DNA from: Caproicibacter fermentans
GTDB taxonomy: Bacteria; Bacillota; Clostridia; Oscillospirales; Acutalibacteraceae
DNA: 49,271 bases
Assembly: GCF_009746625.1 (NCBI RefSeq)
Contig: NZ_VWXL01000081.1
Span: 1 to 49,271 of the forward strand
Reading direction: 5' to 3'
Below are positions 18,344 through 26,268 of this stretch, piece after piece (position 1 is the stretch's first letter; every line of letters begins with the position of its first letter). A program made the translations under genes and the position numbers. The notes below the pieces were generated by a model. That model was not told the DNA's origin. It made no database searches and worked only from the letters and a program-made list of their open reading frames with translations.

Positions 18344-19498
18344 ATGTTTTTAGAAAAAACGTGGGAAAGAAATTACCCGCTGATTGAAGCAGCGGTTTCC
18401 TTTCATAAATCGGGTGTCCTATGGCCGGACACTTATCTCATCGATGTGGATACGCTGCGGCAGAACGCTTCCCGCATTCGGGAAACAGCGGATCATAACG
18501 GACTCCACTTGTACTTTATGCTCAAGCAGCTCGGCAGGAACCCGGCCATTGCCCAGGAACTGATGCGTCTGGGCTACGACGGGGCTGTCGTGGTGGACTT
18601 CCGCGAAGCGGAGACAATGATCGATTCGGGAATTCCGATTGGGAACGTCGGTCATCTGGTACAGATTCCGAAAGCGGCTTTAAAAAAAATTCTGAGCGCG
18701 AAACCCGATTACGTGACGGTTTATTCCCTGGAAAAGGCATGTGAAATTGACGCCGTATGCGCGGAACTAAGTTTGGAGCAGAAACTGATGCTCCGCGTTC
18801 TGGGGGAAACGGATCTTCTGTATTCCGGCCAGTACGGCGGCTTTCCTCTTTCGGGGCTGGAAGGCGCGGCGCGGGAATTCAAAAAGCTCGGGCACATACG
18901 CGTGGCCGGCCTGACCTCTTTCCCCTGCTTTCTGTTTGACGAGAACTCGGGGAAGGTGGAGCCCACGCCCAATATCGGGACCCTGCAAAAAGCGAAAGAG
19001 CTCCTGACAGCAATGGGATTTTCCATTGACCAGATGAACATGCCGAGCGCAACCTGCTGCGCCAGTCTTCCGCTGATCCGACAGGCAGGCGGAACCCACG
19101 GGGAACCGGGCCACGGACTGACCGGGACGACGCCGCTGCACGCGGTAAGCAACTGTGAAGAGATTCCGGCGATCGTCTACCTGAGTGAAGTCTCCCACCT
19201 GTGCGGTGACACCTCTTACTGCTACGGCGGAGGACACTACCGGCGTTCCCATGTGAAGCAGGCGCTGGTCGGCTCCCCGGAAGAACACAGGTTTCTGGAC
19301 GTGATTCCTCCCACCGACGAAAGCATTGATTACCATTTCGGCCTGAACGGCCCCGTGCGGATCTCGGAAAGTGTCGTAATGGCATTCCGCACGCAGATCT
19401 TTGTCACGCGAAGCCATGTGGCGCTGATTGGCGGGATATCGGAAGGAAAACCTCAGGTTCTCGGCATTTATACCTCCGAGGGAATGAGGATTCAATAG
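18344..19498 (+). CDS. yhfX: YhfX-like PLP enzyme, alanine racemase fold
   Basis: This 384-residue protein resembles the alanine-racemase/decarboxylase barrel (fold type III). The expected PLP Lys is Lys61 in LYFMLKQLGRNPAIA, after the first strand. The C-terminal part shows PGHGLTGTTPLHA and a Cys/His-rich stretch HLCGDTSYCYGGGHYRRSH. It starts seven bases after yhfS. It may racemise or decarboxylate an amino acid made or used by YhfS; this is inference. Confidence 0.87.
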   Translation: MFLEKTWERNYPLIEAAVSFHKSGVLWPDTYLIDVDTLRQNASRIRETADHNGLHLYFMLKQLGRNPAIAQELMRLGYDGAVVVDFREAETMIDSGIPIGNVGHLVQIPKAALKKILSAKPDYVTVYSLEKACEIDAVCAELSLEQKLMLRVLGETDLLYSGQYGGFPLSGLEGAAREFKKLGHIRVAGLTSFPCFLFDENSGKVEPTPNIGTLQKAKELLTAMGFSIDQMNMPSATCCASLPLIRQAGGTHGEPGHGLTGTTPLHAVSNCEEIPAIVYLSEVSHLCGDTSYCYGGGHYRRSHVKQALVGSPEEHRFLDVIPPTDESIDYHFGLNGPVRISESVVMAFRTQIFVTRSHVALIGGISEGKPQVLGIYTSEGMRIQ

Positions 19499-19516
19499 AC
19501 AGGAAGGAGAGATTCA

Positions 19517-20728
19517 TTGAAGAAATTTATTATTGTCGTGCTGGACGGCTTCGGGGTCGGCCAGATGGAGGATGTTCCCCAGGCGCGGCCTCAGGATACA
19601 GGAGCCAATACCTGGCTGCATATTCTGGAAAATAAACCGGAGCTCAGGCTACCCGTGTTGGAAAAGCTGGGTCTGATGAATATTATTGGGACAGAATCAT
19701 CCCGGATGAAGTTCAGTTCCACGGCAACCTTCGGCAAAGCCGGACTGATGCATTCCGGAGCCGATACTTTCTTCGGTCATCAGGAAATCGTCGGTACCAA
19801 GCCGCAGAAACCGTTTGGGGAACCGATTAAAAACCGGATTGAACTCATTCACGACACGCTGGTTCAAAACGGATATCACGCGGAGTACTATCAGGGAGAA
19901 TCCGAGCGGATGCTTGTGGTGGAAAACGCCTTGACGGTTGCCGACAATGTGGAGTGCGACCCGGGTCAGGCGTTTAACGTCACGGCCGCGATCGACACAC
20001 TCGATTTCGACGAAGTTTTGAAAATCGGCAAGCTTGTGCGTTCCGTTTCCAAGGTGCCGCGCGTCATCACCTTCGGCGGCCGGGGAGTGACCATTCAGGA
20101 TATTCTCGCTGCGGTGGAAGAGCATGACGGCGGCTATATCGGCGTAAATGCCCCAAAGTCCGGTGTTTACAACCGTGATTACCACTGCATCCACCTCGGC
20201 TACGGAGTGGACCCGGAAGTACAGGTTCCCACAATTCTGGGCCGTGCCGGATACGGCGTCACCCTGCTCGGGAAAGCGGCCGACGTCATCCAAAATCCGT
20301 TCGGAAAGAGCTGCTCCATAGTTGAGACCTCAAAAGTCCTTGGAAAATTGATTGAACTGTCGAAAGAAACGGAATGCGGTTTCTTCTGCTGTAATGTGCA
20401 GGAAACCGACCTGGCCGGGCACCAGGAGAGCGTGGAGAAATATGCGCATATTCTGGAAATTGCCGATCCTCTGCTCGGCCAACTGATGGACAGCATGGGA
20501 GACGAAGACCTGCTGGTTGTGATGGCGGACCACGGGAACGACCCGACCATTGGACATCCGCACCACACCCGGGAGCATGTTCCGCTGATGATCTACGGGC
20601 GCGGAATCCGTCCGGGGAACCTCGGCATCCGAGGCACCCTGTCCGATGTTGGAGCGACAGCGACCGATTATTTCGGGGAGCATCCGCCCGAAAACGGTTC
20701 CAGTTTTTTACCAAAACTCTTGGATTAA
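19517..20728 (+). CDS. yhfW: YhfW-like phosphopentomutase-family metalloenzyme
   Basis: This 403-residue protein of the alkaline-phosphatase superfamily is like phosphopentomutase. Metal-site motifs are FIIVVLDGFGVGQM at the N terminus, GADTFFGHQEIVGT, and VVMADHGNDPTIGHPHHTREHVPLMIYG near the end. The start is TTG 19517 after AAGGAGAG. It should isomerise or transfer a phosphate on a sugar-like substrate. It is the last intact gene of the yhf operon. Confidence 0.88.
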   Translation: MKKFIIVVLDGFGVGQMEDVPQARPQDTGANTWLHILENKPELRLPVLEKLGLMNIIGTESSRMKFSSTATFGKAGLMHSGADTFFGHQEIVGTKPQKPFGEPIKNRIELIHDTLVQNGYHAEYYQGESERMLVVENALTVADNVECDPGQAFNVTAAIDTLDFDEVLKIGKLVRSVSKVPRVITFGGRGVTIQDILAAVEEHDGGYIGVNAPKSGVYNRDYHCIHLGYGVDPEVQVPTILGRAGYGVTLLGKAADVIQNPFGKSCSIVETSKVLGKLIELSKETECGFFCCNVQETDLAGHQESVEKYAHILEIADPLLGQLMDSMGDEDLLVVMADHGNDPTIGHPHHTREHVPLMIYGRGIRPGNLGIRGTLSDVGATATDYFGEHPPENGSSFLPKLLD

Positions 20729-20746
20729 TTTCAGGAGGCAAATGTA

Positions 20747-20767
20747 ATGATTTCTACGACCGTGTGA
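20747..20767 (+). other. Six-codon stub with strong ribosome site after yhfW
   Basis: AGGAGG (20733-20738) precedes ATG 20747, but the frame stops after MISTTV. A ribosome site this good before a six-codon frame suggests that a ninth operon gene began here and was lost by deletion. No terminator is visible between here and the convergent folC gene. Confidence 0.3.
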
Positions 20768-20827
20768 ATATTTTCATTTAAAATTGTGAGTGTTCCATAT
20801 TCATTCATCCCAATCTTTTCCATCCGA

Positions 20828-22102
20828 TCATTTCAAAATACTCCTTACTTCTCCGATATAAAAAAGCGATCCAAAGGCACATATTGCACCGCCTTTTGGC
20901 GTCTCGACGAGGCTTTTTTTCACCGCGGTTCCAACTGTGTCGCAGATTTGAATATTTTTGCAATATTCCTTCGCTGCTTTCGCCAAATCGGCAGCGGAGA
21001 GCGCCCTGCCACTGTTTGGAGTAACCGTGAACAGCTTTGCGCAGCCCGGCAGAATCTCTGCAAGCATGGACTGGTAATCCTTGTCGCCCAGCACTCCCAT
21101 AATAAACGTCAGCGCTTGGCCCGGGAATAGGGAATCCAGGCTTTTCTTCAAGGCTGCCACACCTTCCGCGTTATGCGCACCGTCTATCAAAAAAAACGGA
21201 TTCTTACTTAGTACCTCGAGCCGTCCGGGCCATCTCGCCTTTAAAAGTCCTTTTCGAATCGCTTTTTCCGTGATATTATACCCCTTGTTTTTTAGCACCT
21301 CTGCCACGTGAACCGCTACGGCAGCGTTTTTAACCTGATGTTCTCCCAGCAGGGATATTTTAAGAGCCGTATACTGTTTATAGCTGAAAGTTTGTCCTTC
21401 CATATTTTGCTCTATGATTTTTATCCCTGAAAAATCTGTCCTATGAAGCTTAGCACCTTTTTCTCTACAGGCTTTTTCTATGATCGCTGTGACGGAAGGA
21501 GGATTCGAATATGCCACAATATCCCCGCCGCGTTTGATAATGCCCGCCTTTTCTGCGGCAATCTCCTGTATTGTGTTCCCGAGTATGTTCATGTGGTCAT
21601 AGCTGACCGCTGTTATTACGCCCAGGTCCGGCGTGTCGATCACATTGGTCGAATCAAGCCTTCCACCAAGCCCCACCTCAAGGACAACAACATTACAGCC
21701 CTGTTCGTAAAAATATTGAAATGCCATTGCGGTAAGAATTTCGAATTCCGTGGGATGACACCCGCCGTGTTCCAGCATGATTTTAATCTTGCTTTGAATC
21801 AATTCGGTCAATCCTGCAAACCGGGATTGTTCTATCTCAGCGTTGTTTACTTTGATCCGCTCTGTCACCCTTTGAATATGCGGAGAAGTAAAGATACCGG
21901 TCTTATAGCCGGATTCCATCAGGATACTGCTGATAAACGCTGCCGTCGAGCCTTTTCCGTTTGTACCGGCTATATGGATATACCGAAGCTTCTTTTGCGG
22001 GTTATCCATGCGCTCCAGCAATTCCGATATCGTATGGAGCCCGGGTTTCATTCCGAATTTTTGTGTATTACAGATAAATTCTAAAGCTTCCTCGTAGGTC
22101 AT
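20828..22102 (-). CDS. folC: Folylpolyglutamate/dihydrofolate synthase
   Basis: This 424-residue Mur-ligase-family enzyme adds glutamate to dihydropteroate and to folates. The ATP loop is IHIAGTNGKGSTAAFISSIL. Other marks are the DSTNVI region in GLGGRLDSTNVIDTP and LIDGAHNAEGVAAL near the C-terminal domain. It is the last gene of the folate operon; its start overlaps the end of the HPPK-DHFR gene by four bases. Confidence 0.95.
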   Translation of the reverse strand: MTYEEALEFICNTQKFGMKPGLHTISELLERMDNPQKKLRYIHIAGTNGKGSTAAFISSILMESGYKTGIFTSPHIQRVTERIKVNNAEIEQSRFAGLTELIQSKIKIMLEHGGCHPTEFEILTAMAFQYFYEQGCNVVVLEVGLGGRLDSTNVIDTPDLGVITAVSYDHMNILGNTIQEIAAEKAGIIKRGGDIVAYSNPPSVTAIIEKACREKGAKLHRTDFSGIKIIEQNMEGQTFSYKQYTALKISLLGEHQVKNAAVAVHVAEVLKNKGYNITEKAIRKGLLKARWPGRLEVLSKNPFFLIDGAHNAEGVAALKKSLDSLFPGQALTFIMGVLGDKDYQSMLAEILPGCAKLFTVTPNSGRALSAADLAKAAKEYCKNIQICDTVGTAVKKSLVETPKGGAICAFGSLFYIGEVRSILK

Positions 22103-23106
22103 AGCCTATTACCACCCTGCTTTTTATATTTCATAAACACATAGTTTAAGCCTGATTGTGTTTTTTCTGCGCTGCGGGAAACCATTTTCCATTCATTCAA
22201 TTGATCCAGATTCGTAAAATACGTATCGGCGTCATAGGAATGAAATATTTTTGTGACATAAGCCGTATCGCAATAGGGCAGCAGGAGCTGGTAGATACTT
22301 CCTCCTCCGATAACATACATATTTCTGCCGCCGTAATTTTTAAGTTCTTCCATCAGCTCTTTCAGGGAATGAACCGCTATCGCGTTCTCCACCTGAAAGT
22401 TTTTGTTTTTTGTCAGCACAATATTGGTTCTGCTCTTCAAAGGCATTCCTCCCGGAAAACTGTCCAGTGTCTTTCTTCCCATGACGACTACCTTTCCTAT
22501 AGTCTTTTCGCGGAAAAAGGCCTGATCCTCCGGGATCTTGATGAGCAGTTCATTTTTTTTCCCGATTGCCCAATTTTGGTCAGCTGCTACGATCAGATGC
22601 ATCTGTTTTAATGAGACAGGCCCGGATTGTACTGTCAGTAAAAATTCATGATACAGTTCCCGAATGCTCTTGCTGCATACGGGATGTATCCTTTCCGGAG
22701 CTATTTCATTCAAAGGCTTCAGCACAAATTCCCGTTCCAGCATTCTCGGATGCGGAATGGTTAACGACGCATCGTTCAAAACCAGATTCCCAAATAGCAG
22801 GATATCCAAATCGATGGTGCGCGGTCCCCAATGAACGATTCGTTCCCTTTTTAATGTTTTCTCTATGCCGCAGCAGATGCCTAACAGCTCATACGCGGTA
22901 AGTGACGTTTCGATCTCAGCGACCGCATTCAGGAAATCCGGCTGTTCCGTATAGCCCACGGGAGCAGTATTGAAATATGCGGAGACCTTGATAACTCTGA
23001 CTCCGGAGGTATTTTCGAGCATCTCGACCGCCCGGTTGAGATGCGCCTCTCTGTCGCCAAGGTTTGAACCCAACCCGATATACGCGGTAACGAGACTACC
23101 ACTCAT
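22099..23106 (-). CDS. folK-folA: Fused HPPK-DHFR (FolK-FolA)
   Basis: One uninterrupted frame of 335 residues encodes two folate enzymes. Residues about 5-160 are hydroxymethyldihydropterin pyrophosphokinase: YIGLGSNLGDRE, GPRTIDLDILLFG and IPHPRMLEREFVL. Residues about 169-335 are dihydrofolate reductase: HLIVAADQNWAIGKKNELL, the acidic IPEDQAFF, VVVMGRKTLDSFPG and YVIGGGSIYQLLLP. The linker is only about eight residues. ATG 23106 is chosen since the HPPK domain begins there; an in-frame start at 23145 would add residues lying inside folB. The fusion joins non-consecutive steps of the pathway (dihydropteroate synthase and FolC act between them). Confidence 0.92.
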   Translation of the reverse strand: MSGSLVTAYIGLGSNLGDREAHLNRAVEMLENTSGVRVIKVSAYFNTAPVGYTEQPDFLNAVAEIETSLTAYELLGICCGIEKTLKRERIVHWGPRTIDLDILLFGNLVLNDASLTIPHPRMLEREFVLKPLNEIAPERIHPVCSKSIRELYHEFLLTVQSGPVSLKQMHLIVAADQNWAIGKKNELLIKIPEDQAFFREKTIGKVVVMGRKTLDSFPGGMPLKSRTNIVLTKNKNFQVENAIAVHSLKELMEELKNYGGRNMYVIGGGSIYQLLLPYCDTAYVTKIFHSYDADTYFTNLDQLNEWKMVSRSAEKTQSGLNYVFMKYKKQGGNRL

Positions 23107-23473
23107 CTTTGTCACCCCGTTTCCGTTCCAACTCAACCGCCGCATATTTTAGATGATGTCCCATTGGGGCCCATGGCTTTTTCAGCGTGATGCTTATTTC
23201 CGCAATGTCCGAATATTTTCGAAACAGATGCTGGATGATGTTCATGGCTGCGGCCTCAATCAGATTGCATTTACCAGACTGCATTACGGTTTGTACATCA
23301 TTGCACAGGTCGGCGTAGTTGAGCGTGTCGTTCACGTCGTCGCTTGCCGCCGCTCTTTCCAGATTCGATCCGATCCGAAGGGAGACGAAAAACATCTGTC
23401 CGATTGTTCTTTCTTCCTGTGCAACCCCGTGATAAGCGTACACCTGCAAATCCTCGATGATGATCCTGTCCAT
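23096..23473 (-). CDS. folB: Dihydroneopterin aldolase
   Basis: This 125-residue enzyme cleaves dihydroneopterin to hydroxymethyldihydropterin and glycolaldehyde. Visible marks are DRIIIEDLQVYAYHGVAQEER at the start, LNYADLCN, NLIEAAAMNIIQHLF and the C-terminal KPWAPMGHHLKYAAVELER. Its ribosome site lies within the last codons of folP, and it overlaps the next gene by 11 bases, so expression is coupled. Confidence 0.93.
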   Translation of the reverse strand: MDRIIIEDLQVYAYHGVAQEERTIGQMFFVSLRIGSNLERAAASDDVNDTLNYADLCNDVQTVMQSGKCNLIEAAAMNIIQHLFRKYSDIAEISITLKKPWAPMGHHLKYAAVELERKRGDKDEW

Positions 23474-23479
23474 TCGCAA

Positions 23480-24298
23480 TCACCTCACCATACTGTCCGT
23501 CATTGCCGCGACCCTTACGTTTTGCAGCACATCATGTACTCTAACGATATCTGCCCCTTTCAGTATGCCGACTGACGTAACGGCCAATGTACCTTCCAAC
23601 CTGTCATTTACCTCCAACCCAAGGGTTTTGCCGATGAAGCTTTTCCTTGACGCGGCAAGAAGGATGGGGTATCCCAGTTCTTTCAGCAGATTAAGATTCC
23701 GCATGACCGTTAAATTCTGCTCCCATGTCTTTCCGAATCCGATTCCCGGGTCCAGAATGATATTTTCATCCTTTACTCCTGCCTTGACGGCAAGCTCAAT
23801 GCTTTCCCCCAATTCGGACAGAATGTCTTCCATCAGGTTGTCGTAGCCCGTGTTGGTTCTGTTATGCATGATACAGACCGGTACTTTACATGAAGCCGCA
23901 ACATCGGCCATCTCTGGATCTTTTTTGAGGCCCCATATGTCATTAATCATATGAGCGCCGGCTTCAACCGCAAGTGCTGCTGTCTTGGCCTTATAGGTAT
24001 CGACGGAGATCGGCAGAGCGCTCTCTTTGGAAAGCCTCTTGATGACGGGAATGACTCTACGAATCTCTTCCTCGGCCGACACCGGAACGGTGACCCCCGG
24101 CCTTGTGGATTCTCCCCCCACGTCAATGATATCTGCGCCTTCTTCCTCCATTTGTGCGGCATGCTTCAAGGCGGAGTCCATATCAAAATAATTTCCGCCG
24201 TCCGAAAACGAATCCGGCGTTACGTTCAATATGCCCATGATATAGGTCCGATTTCCCCATTTCCAAATCCTGTCTGCAATATTTAACTGATCTGTCAT
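23480..24298 (-). CDS. folP: Dihydropteroate synthase
   Basis: This TIM-barrel enzyme of 272 residues joins hydroxymethyldihydropterin pyrophosphate to p-aminobenzoate; it is the sulfonamide target. Motifs: MGILNVTPDSFSDGG, DVGGESTRPG, ISVDTYKAKTA, DIWGLKKDPEM, LDPGIGFGKTWEQN and LAASRKSFIG. ATG 24298 follows AAAAGGAG; the upstream in-frame start at 24331 lacks a site. Confidence 0.95.
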   Translation of the reverse strand: MTDQLNIADRIWKWGNRTYIMGILNVTPDSFSDGGNYFDMDSALKHAAQMEEEGADIIDVGGESTRPGVTVPVSAEEEIRRVIPVIKRLSKESALPISVDTYKAKTAALAVEAGAHMINDIWGLKKDPEMADVAASCKVPVCIMHNRTNTGYDNLMEDILSELGESIELAVKAGVKDENIILDPGIGFGKTWEQNLTVMRNLNLLKELGYPILLAASRKSFIGKTLGLEVNDRLEGTLAVTSVGILKGADIVRVHDVLQNVRVAAMTDSMVR

Positions 24299-24327
24299 AA
24301 TCAAGATTCTCCTTTTCAAAGCAGATT

Positions 24328-24807
24328 TCAATACGTTAACTCAGGATTTTTTCCGTCCGTAAACCGATTGCATACGTCTATGCTTTTGCAAAAAATGCAG
24401 GGTCTGCAAGCCTTATCGCTTTCATAGAGCACGGTACCCAAAAGAGATTTCCGGGTATCTTTTCTGCGATGAGTTTTTATGGCGTCCGTTATTTCTTCGG
24501 TGTCTTTACCGCTAACGCCGATATCCTCCAGAATTTCCTTTGCCAGAACAGCGCCTTCCAGTGCATGGTCCGATCCATCCCTGTATTGCTTCCATTTTGC
24601 GATATCATGAAGAAGCGCGGCCGCGTATATAATCTCTCTTGAAATTGGAAATTTCCTCTCCAGGCACATGATATAGGCCACTCTCGCCACGTCAAAAGAA
24701 TGCTGCAAATCATGCCTGCAAAACAGTCTGTCTTTTTCCGCTTCGACATTCAGTTCCATATCCCTGATATACTGCGGATGTTTGAGAAGCTCATTTACCA
24801 TCTTCAT
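24328..24807 (-). CDS. HD-domain phosphohydrolase in the folate operon
   Basis: This 159-residue HD-superfamily protein has metal ligands in [25 protein letters not shown] and the downstream THRRKD. Near the C terminus is a cysteine group, [13 protein letters not shown], which could bind a metal. ATG 24807 follows GGAAGGAGTG, and the gene overlaps folE by 17 bases. The operon lacks the enzyme that removes pyrophosphate from dihydroneopterin triphosphate (FolQ/NudB in other bacteria). An HD phosphohydrolase here is a reasonable candidate, but that is inference. Confidence 0.85.
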   Translation of the reverse strand: MKMVNELLKHPQYIRDMELNVEAEKDRLFCRHDLQHSFDVARVAYIMCLERKFPISREIIYAAALLHDIAKWKQYRDGSDHALEGAVLAKEILEDIGVSGKDTEEITDAIKTHRRKDTRKSLLGTVLYESDKACRPCIFCKSIDVCNRFTDGKNPELTY

Positions 24808-25444
24808 CAGAAACACTCCTTCCGTTAAAACCGGTAACGAATGTCTCATGTTTATTACAAAGTATCAGGAGTTTGTTCATCAGGTTTTGATCGCTGTTGA
24901 ATCTTCCCCGCAAAGCCGTCGTCACGGTAAGCGCATTCGTATTTTTAATCCCTCTGGTCGCCATACAGGCATGCTGACCCTCGATGATGACGGCAACGTC
25001 CTCTGTCTGCGCGGCCTTCTGCATAATCTCCGCAATATCCGACCCGATCCGTTCCTGAAGCTGCAGCCTTTTGCTGACCATATCCGCGATTCTTACGATT
25101 TTGCTCAACCCCAGGACTTTACCGTTGGGTATGTATGCCACTGTCGCCATCATGTTGTACATCAGAGCAAGATGGTGTTCGCAGCAGCTGAAGATTTCAA
25201 TATCCCTCACCACTACCAGGTCGTTGTTGTTTTCCGGCGTATACAGATCGTCTTCGAAGGTCTTGTGAAACATCCCGGCGATCTCATCATTTGTGTAGTT
25301 GATTCCCTCGAATCTTTCTTCGCACATCTTAGCCACACGGGCGGGAGTCTCCAGCAGTCCCTCGCGTTCCGGGTTCTCTCCCAAAGCCAATAAAAGCCCG
25401 CGTATGTGTTCTTCTATTTTCGTTTTATCTATTGACACTGTCAT
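24791..25444 (-). CDS. folE: GTP cyclohydrolase I
   Basis: This 217-residue enzyme converts GTP to dihydroneopterin triphosphate, the first step of folate synthesis. Zinc ligands are in [12 protein letters not shown] and [11 protein letters not shown]; other marks are [18 protein letters not shown] and [17 protein letters not shown] 25444 follows AAAGGG. The open frame runs much further upstream, to 25642, but only because it reads through the riboswitch leader. It is the first gene of the operon, with two riboswitches ahead of it. Confidence 0.95.
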   Translation of the reverse strand: MTVSIDKTKIEEHIRGLLLALGENPEREGLLETPARVAKMCEERFEGINYTNDEIAGMFHKTFEDDLYTPENNNDLVVVRDIEIFSCCEHHLALMYNMMATVAYIPNGKVLGLSKIVRIADMVSKRLQLQERIGSDIAEIMQKAAQTEDVAVIIEGQHACMATRGIKNTNALTVTTALRGRFNSDQNLMNKLLILCNKHETFVTGFNGRSVSDEDGK

Positions 25445-25523
25445 TTCCCTTTCTGCCAATCTGGCTGACAACCGACGGAGCAAAAGCCGGAGCCCCGTAT
25501 TCCGATTCGTTTTCCGGTATGAA

Positions 25524-25571
25524 AATCCCCCCTTTATGTGGCAAAATTCCATGCCACATAAAGGGGGGATT
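25524..25571 (-). repeat. Perfect 20-bp hairpin between THF riboswitch and folE
   Basis: Arms AATCCCCCCTTTATGTGGCA (25524-25543) and TGCCACATAAAGGGGGGATT (25552-25571) are perfect inverted repeats with an 8-base loop. On the transcript the hairpin ends GGGGGGAUUUUC, so it may act as the expression platform (terminator) of the riboswitch. GGGGUAAUCCCC just upstream could form a competing hairpin. A small palindromic repeat element is the alternative. Confidence 0.6.
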
Positions 25572-25579
25572 ACCCCAAT

Positions 25580-25702
25580 ATGCAGCAGCGGGATGCGAAC
25601 CTTGTACCGTAAGCCTGTTAAAGCTTTTCGTCCCTCTGACAACTCCCCGTTCAGAAGGCACTGTAAATCAATGATTTACGCACAAAATTCTACTCTGCTC
25701 AT
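25580..25702 (-). promoter_or_regulatory. THF riboswitch of the folate operon
   Basis: Read on the minus strand, P1 pairs AUGAGCAG with CUGCUGCAU with one bulge. Inside it are the conserved AGUAGA on the 5' side and GCAUCCCGCUGCU on the 3' side, matching the tetrahydrofolate riboswitch pattern (GAGUAGA ... GCAUCCGCUCC). A second helix pairs UUGUGC with GGUACAA. Members bind THF and usually reduce expression of folate genes. It lies about 135 bases before folE and directly downstream of the ZTP element. Confidence 0.85.
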
Positions 25703-25731
25703 GATTTTAAATTTGACAATCAGAACGAAAT

Positions 25732-25775
25732 AAAAAAAGACCCACCAATCCAAGCATTACGCCCAGACGGTCGGC
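25732..25775 (-). terminator. Terminator of the ZTP riboswitch
   Basis: On the minus strand GUCUGGGC pairs with GCUUGGAU around GUAAU. Flanking CCGACC pairs with GGUGGG with one mismatch and one bulge. Seven U follow (25738-25732). The left arm is the conserved 3' part of the ZTP aptamer, so terminator and ligand-bound aptamer exclude each other. This gives an ON switch. Confidence 0.8.
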
Positions 25776-25828
25776 TTCCAAAACGCTGTACTCCCTGTGG
25801 TTAAATCCACTTCCGTCAGTCGTACAAC
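25761..25828 (-). promoter_or_regulatory. ZTP (pfl) riboswitch aptamer
   Basis: Read on the minus strand, P1 pairs GUUGUAC with GUACAGC. It is followed by the conserved GACUGACGG, hairpin GUGG-auuuaa-CCAC, AGGGAG and the 3' signature GCCGACCGUCUGGGC. These are the hallmarks of the ZTP/ZMP riboswitch, which senses the purine intermediate that builds up when 10-formyl-THF is short. The proposed transcription start is at its first base. Confidence 0.88.
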
Positions 25829-25834
25829 ACGTTT

Positions 25835-25863
25835 ATGCTATCACTACTTCTCAAGATTGTCAA
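25835..25863 (-). promoter_or_regulatory. Promoter of the folate operon
   Basis: On the minus strand the -35 box is TTGACA (25863-25858) and the -10 box TAGCAT (25840-25835), with a 17-base spacer. Transcription would start near 25828, exactly where the ZTP aptamer begins. Confidence 0.8.
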
Positions 25864-25973
25864 CACCTCGGCCGGTTCGAATTGGCGATGTGCAGGGTGG
25901 CTGCACAAAATACAGGAAAAAACAGATGTAGATTGTTAACAATCCATGGCATGTGCCCGCTTTTTATTTCTAA

Positions 25974-26002
25974 TTGACATTGATTTAGAAGCATGATAAC
26001 AT
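25974..26002 (+). promoter_or_regulatory. Promoter of the XRE regulator gene
   Basis: A consensus -35 TTGACA (25974-25979) and -10 TAACAT (25997-26002) are separated by 17 bases, 36 bases before the ATG. Between this and the folate promoter (25864-25973) nothing else is evident. Confidence 0.75.
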
Positions 26003-26037
26003 GAAACCAACTTCATATTTTGGGAAAGAGGGGGATT

Positions 26038-26268
26038 ATGAAAACAAAAGTCAAAGAATTGCGAATGACGACCAAAATGACGCAACAGCAGTTGGCCGAT
26101 TTGGTTCATGTTTCTTCACGGACAATCATTTCTATTGAAAAAGAACAGTACAGCCCTTCTCTTATGCTGGCTTATCGGATCGCGGAAGTGTTCGGAGTAA
26201 CTGTTGAAGAACTGTGCTGCTTGAAAGAAAATAAAGAATTGGAGGATAAGCAATATGAAAATCTATGA
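26038..26268 (+). CDS. Small XRE-family regulator
   Basis: This 76-residue Cro/CI-type protein has the helix-turn-helix MTQQQLADLVHVSSRTIISIE followed by EVFGVTVEELCCLKEN. ATG 26038 follows GAGGGGG. It overlaps the next gene by 14 bases, a common pairing of a tiny regulator with a membrane protein in Firmicutes. It probably controls its own promoter. Confidence 0.9.
   Translation: MKTKVKELRMTTKMTQQQLADLVHVSSRTIISIEKEQYSPSLMLAYRIAEVFGVTVEELCCLKENKELEDKQYENL

Noticed and set aside
21443-22084. Plus-strand frame of 213 residues opposite folC
   Set aside because: Fully covered by the well-supported folC gene on the other strand; no ribosome site.
25445-25642. N-terminal extension of folE by 66 residues
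   Set aside because: The extension is translated riboswitch leader and hairpin; GTP cyclohydrolase I normally starts close to ATG 25444, which has its own ribosome site.
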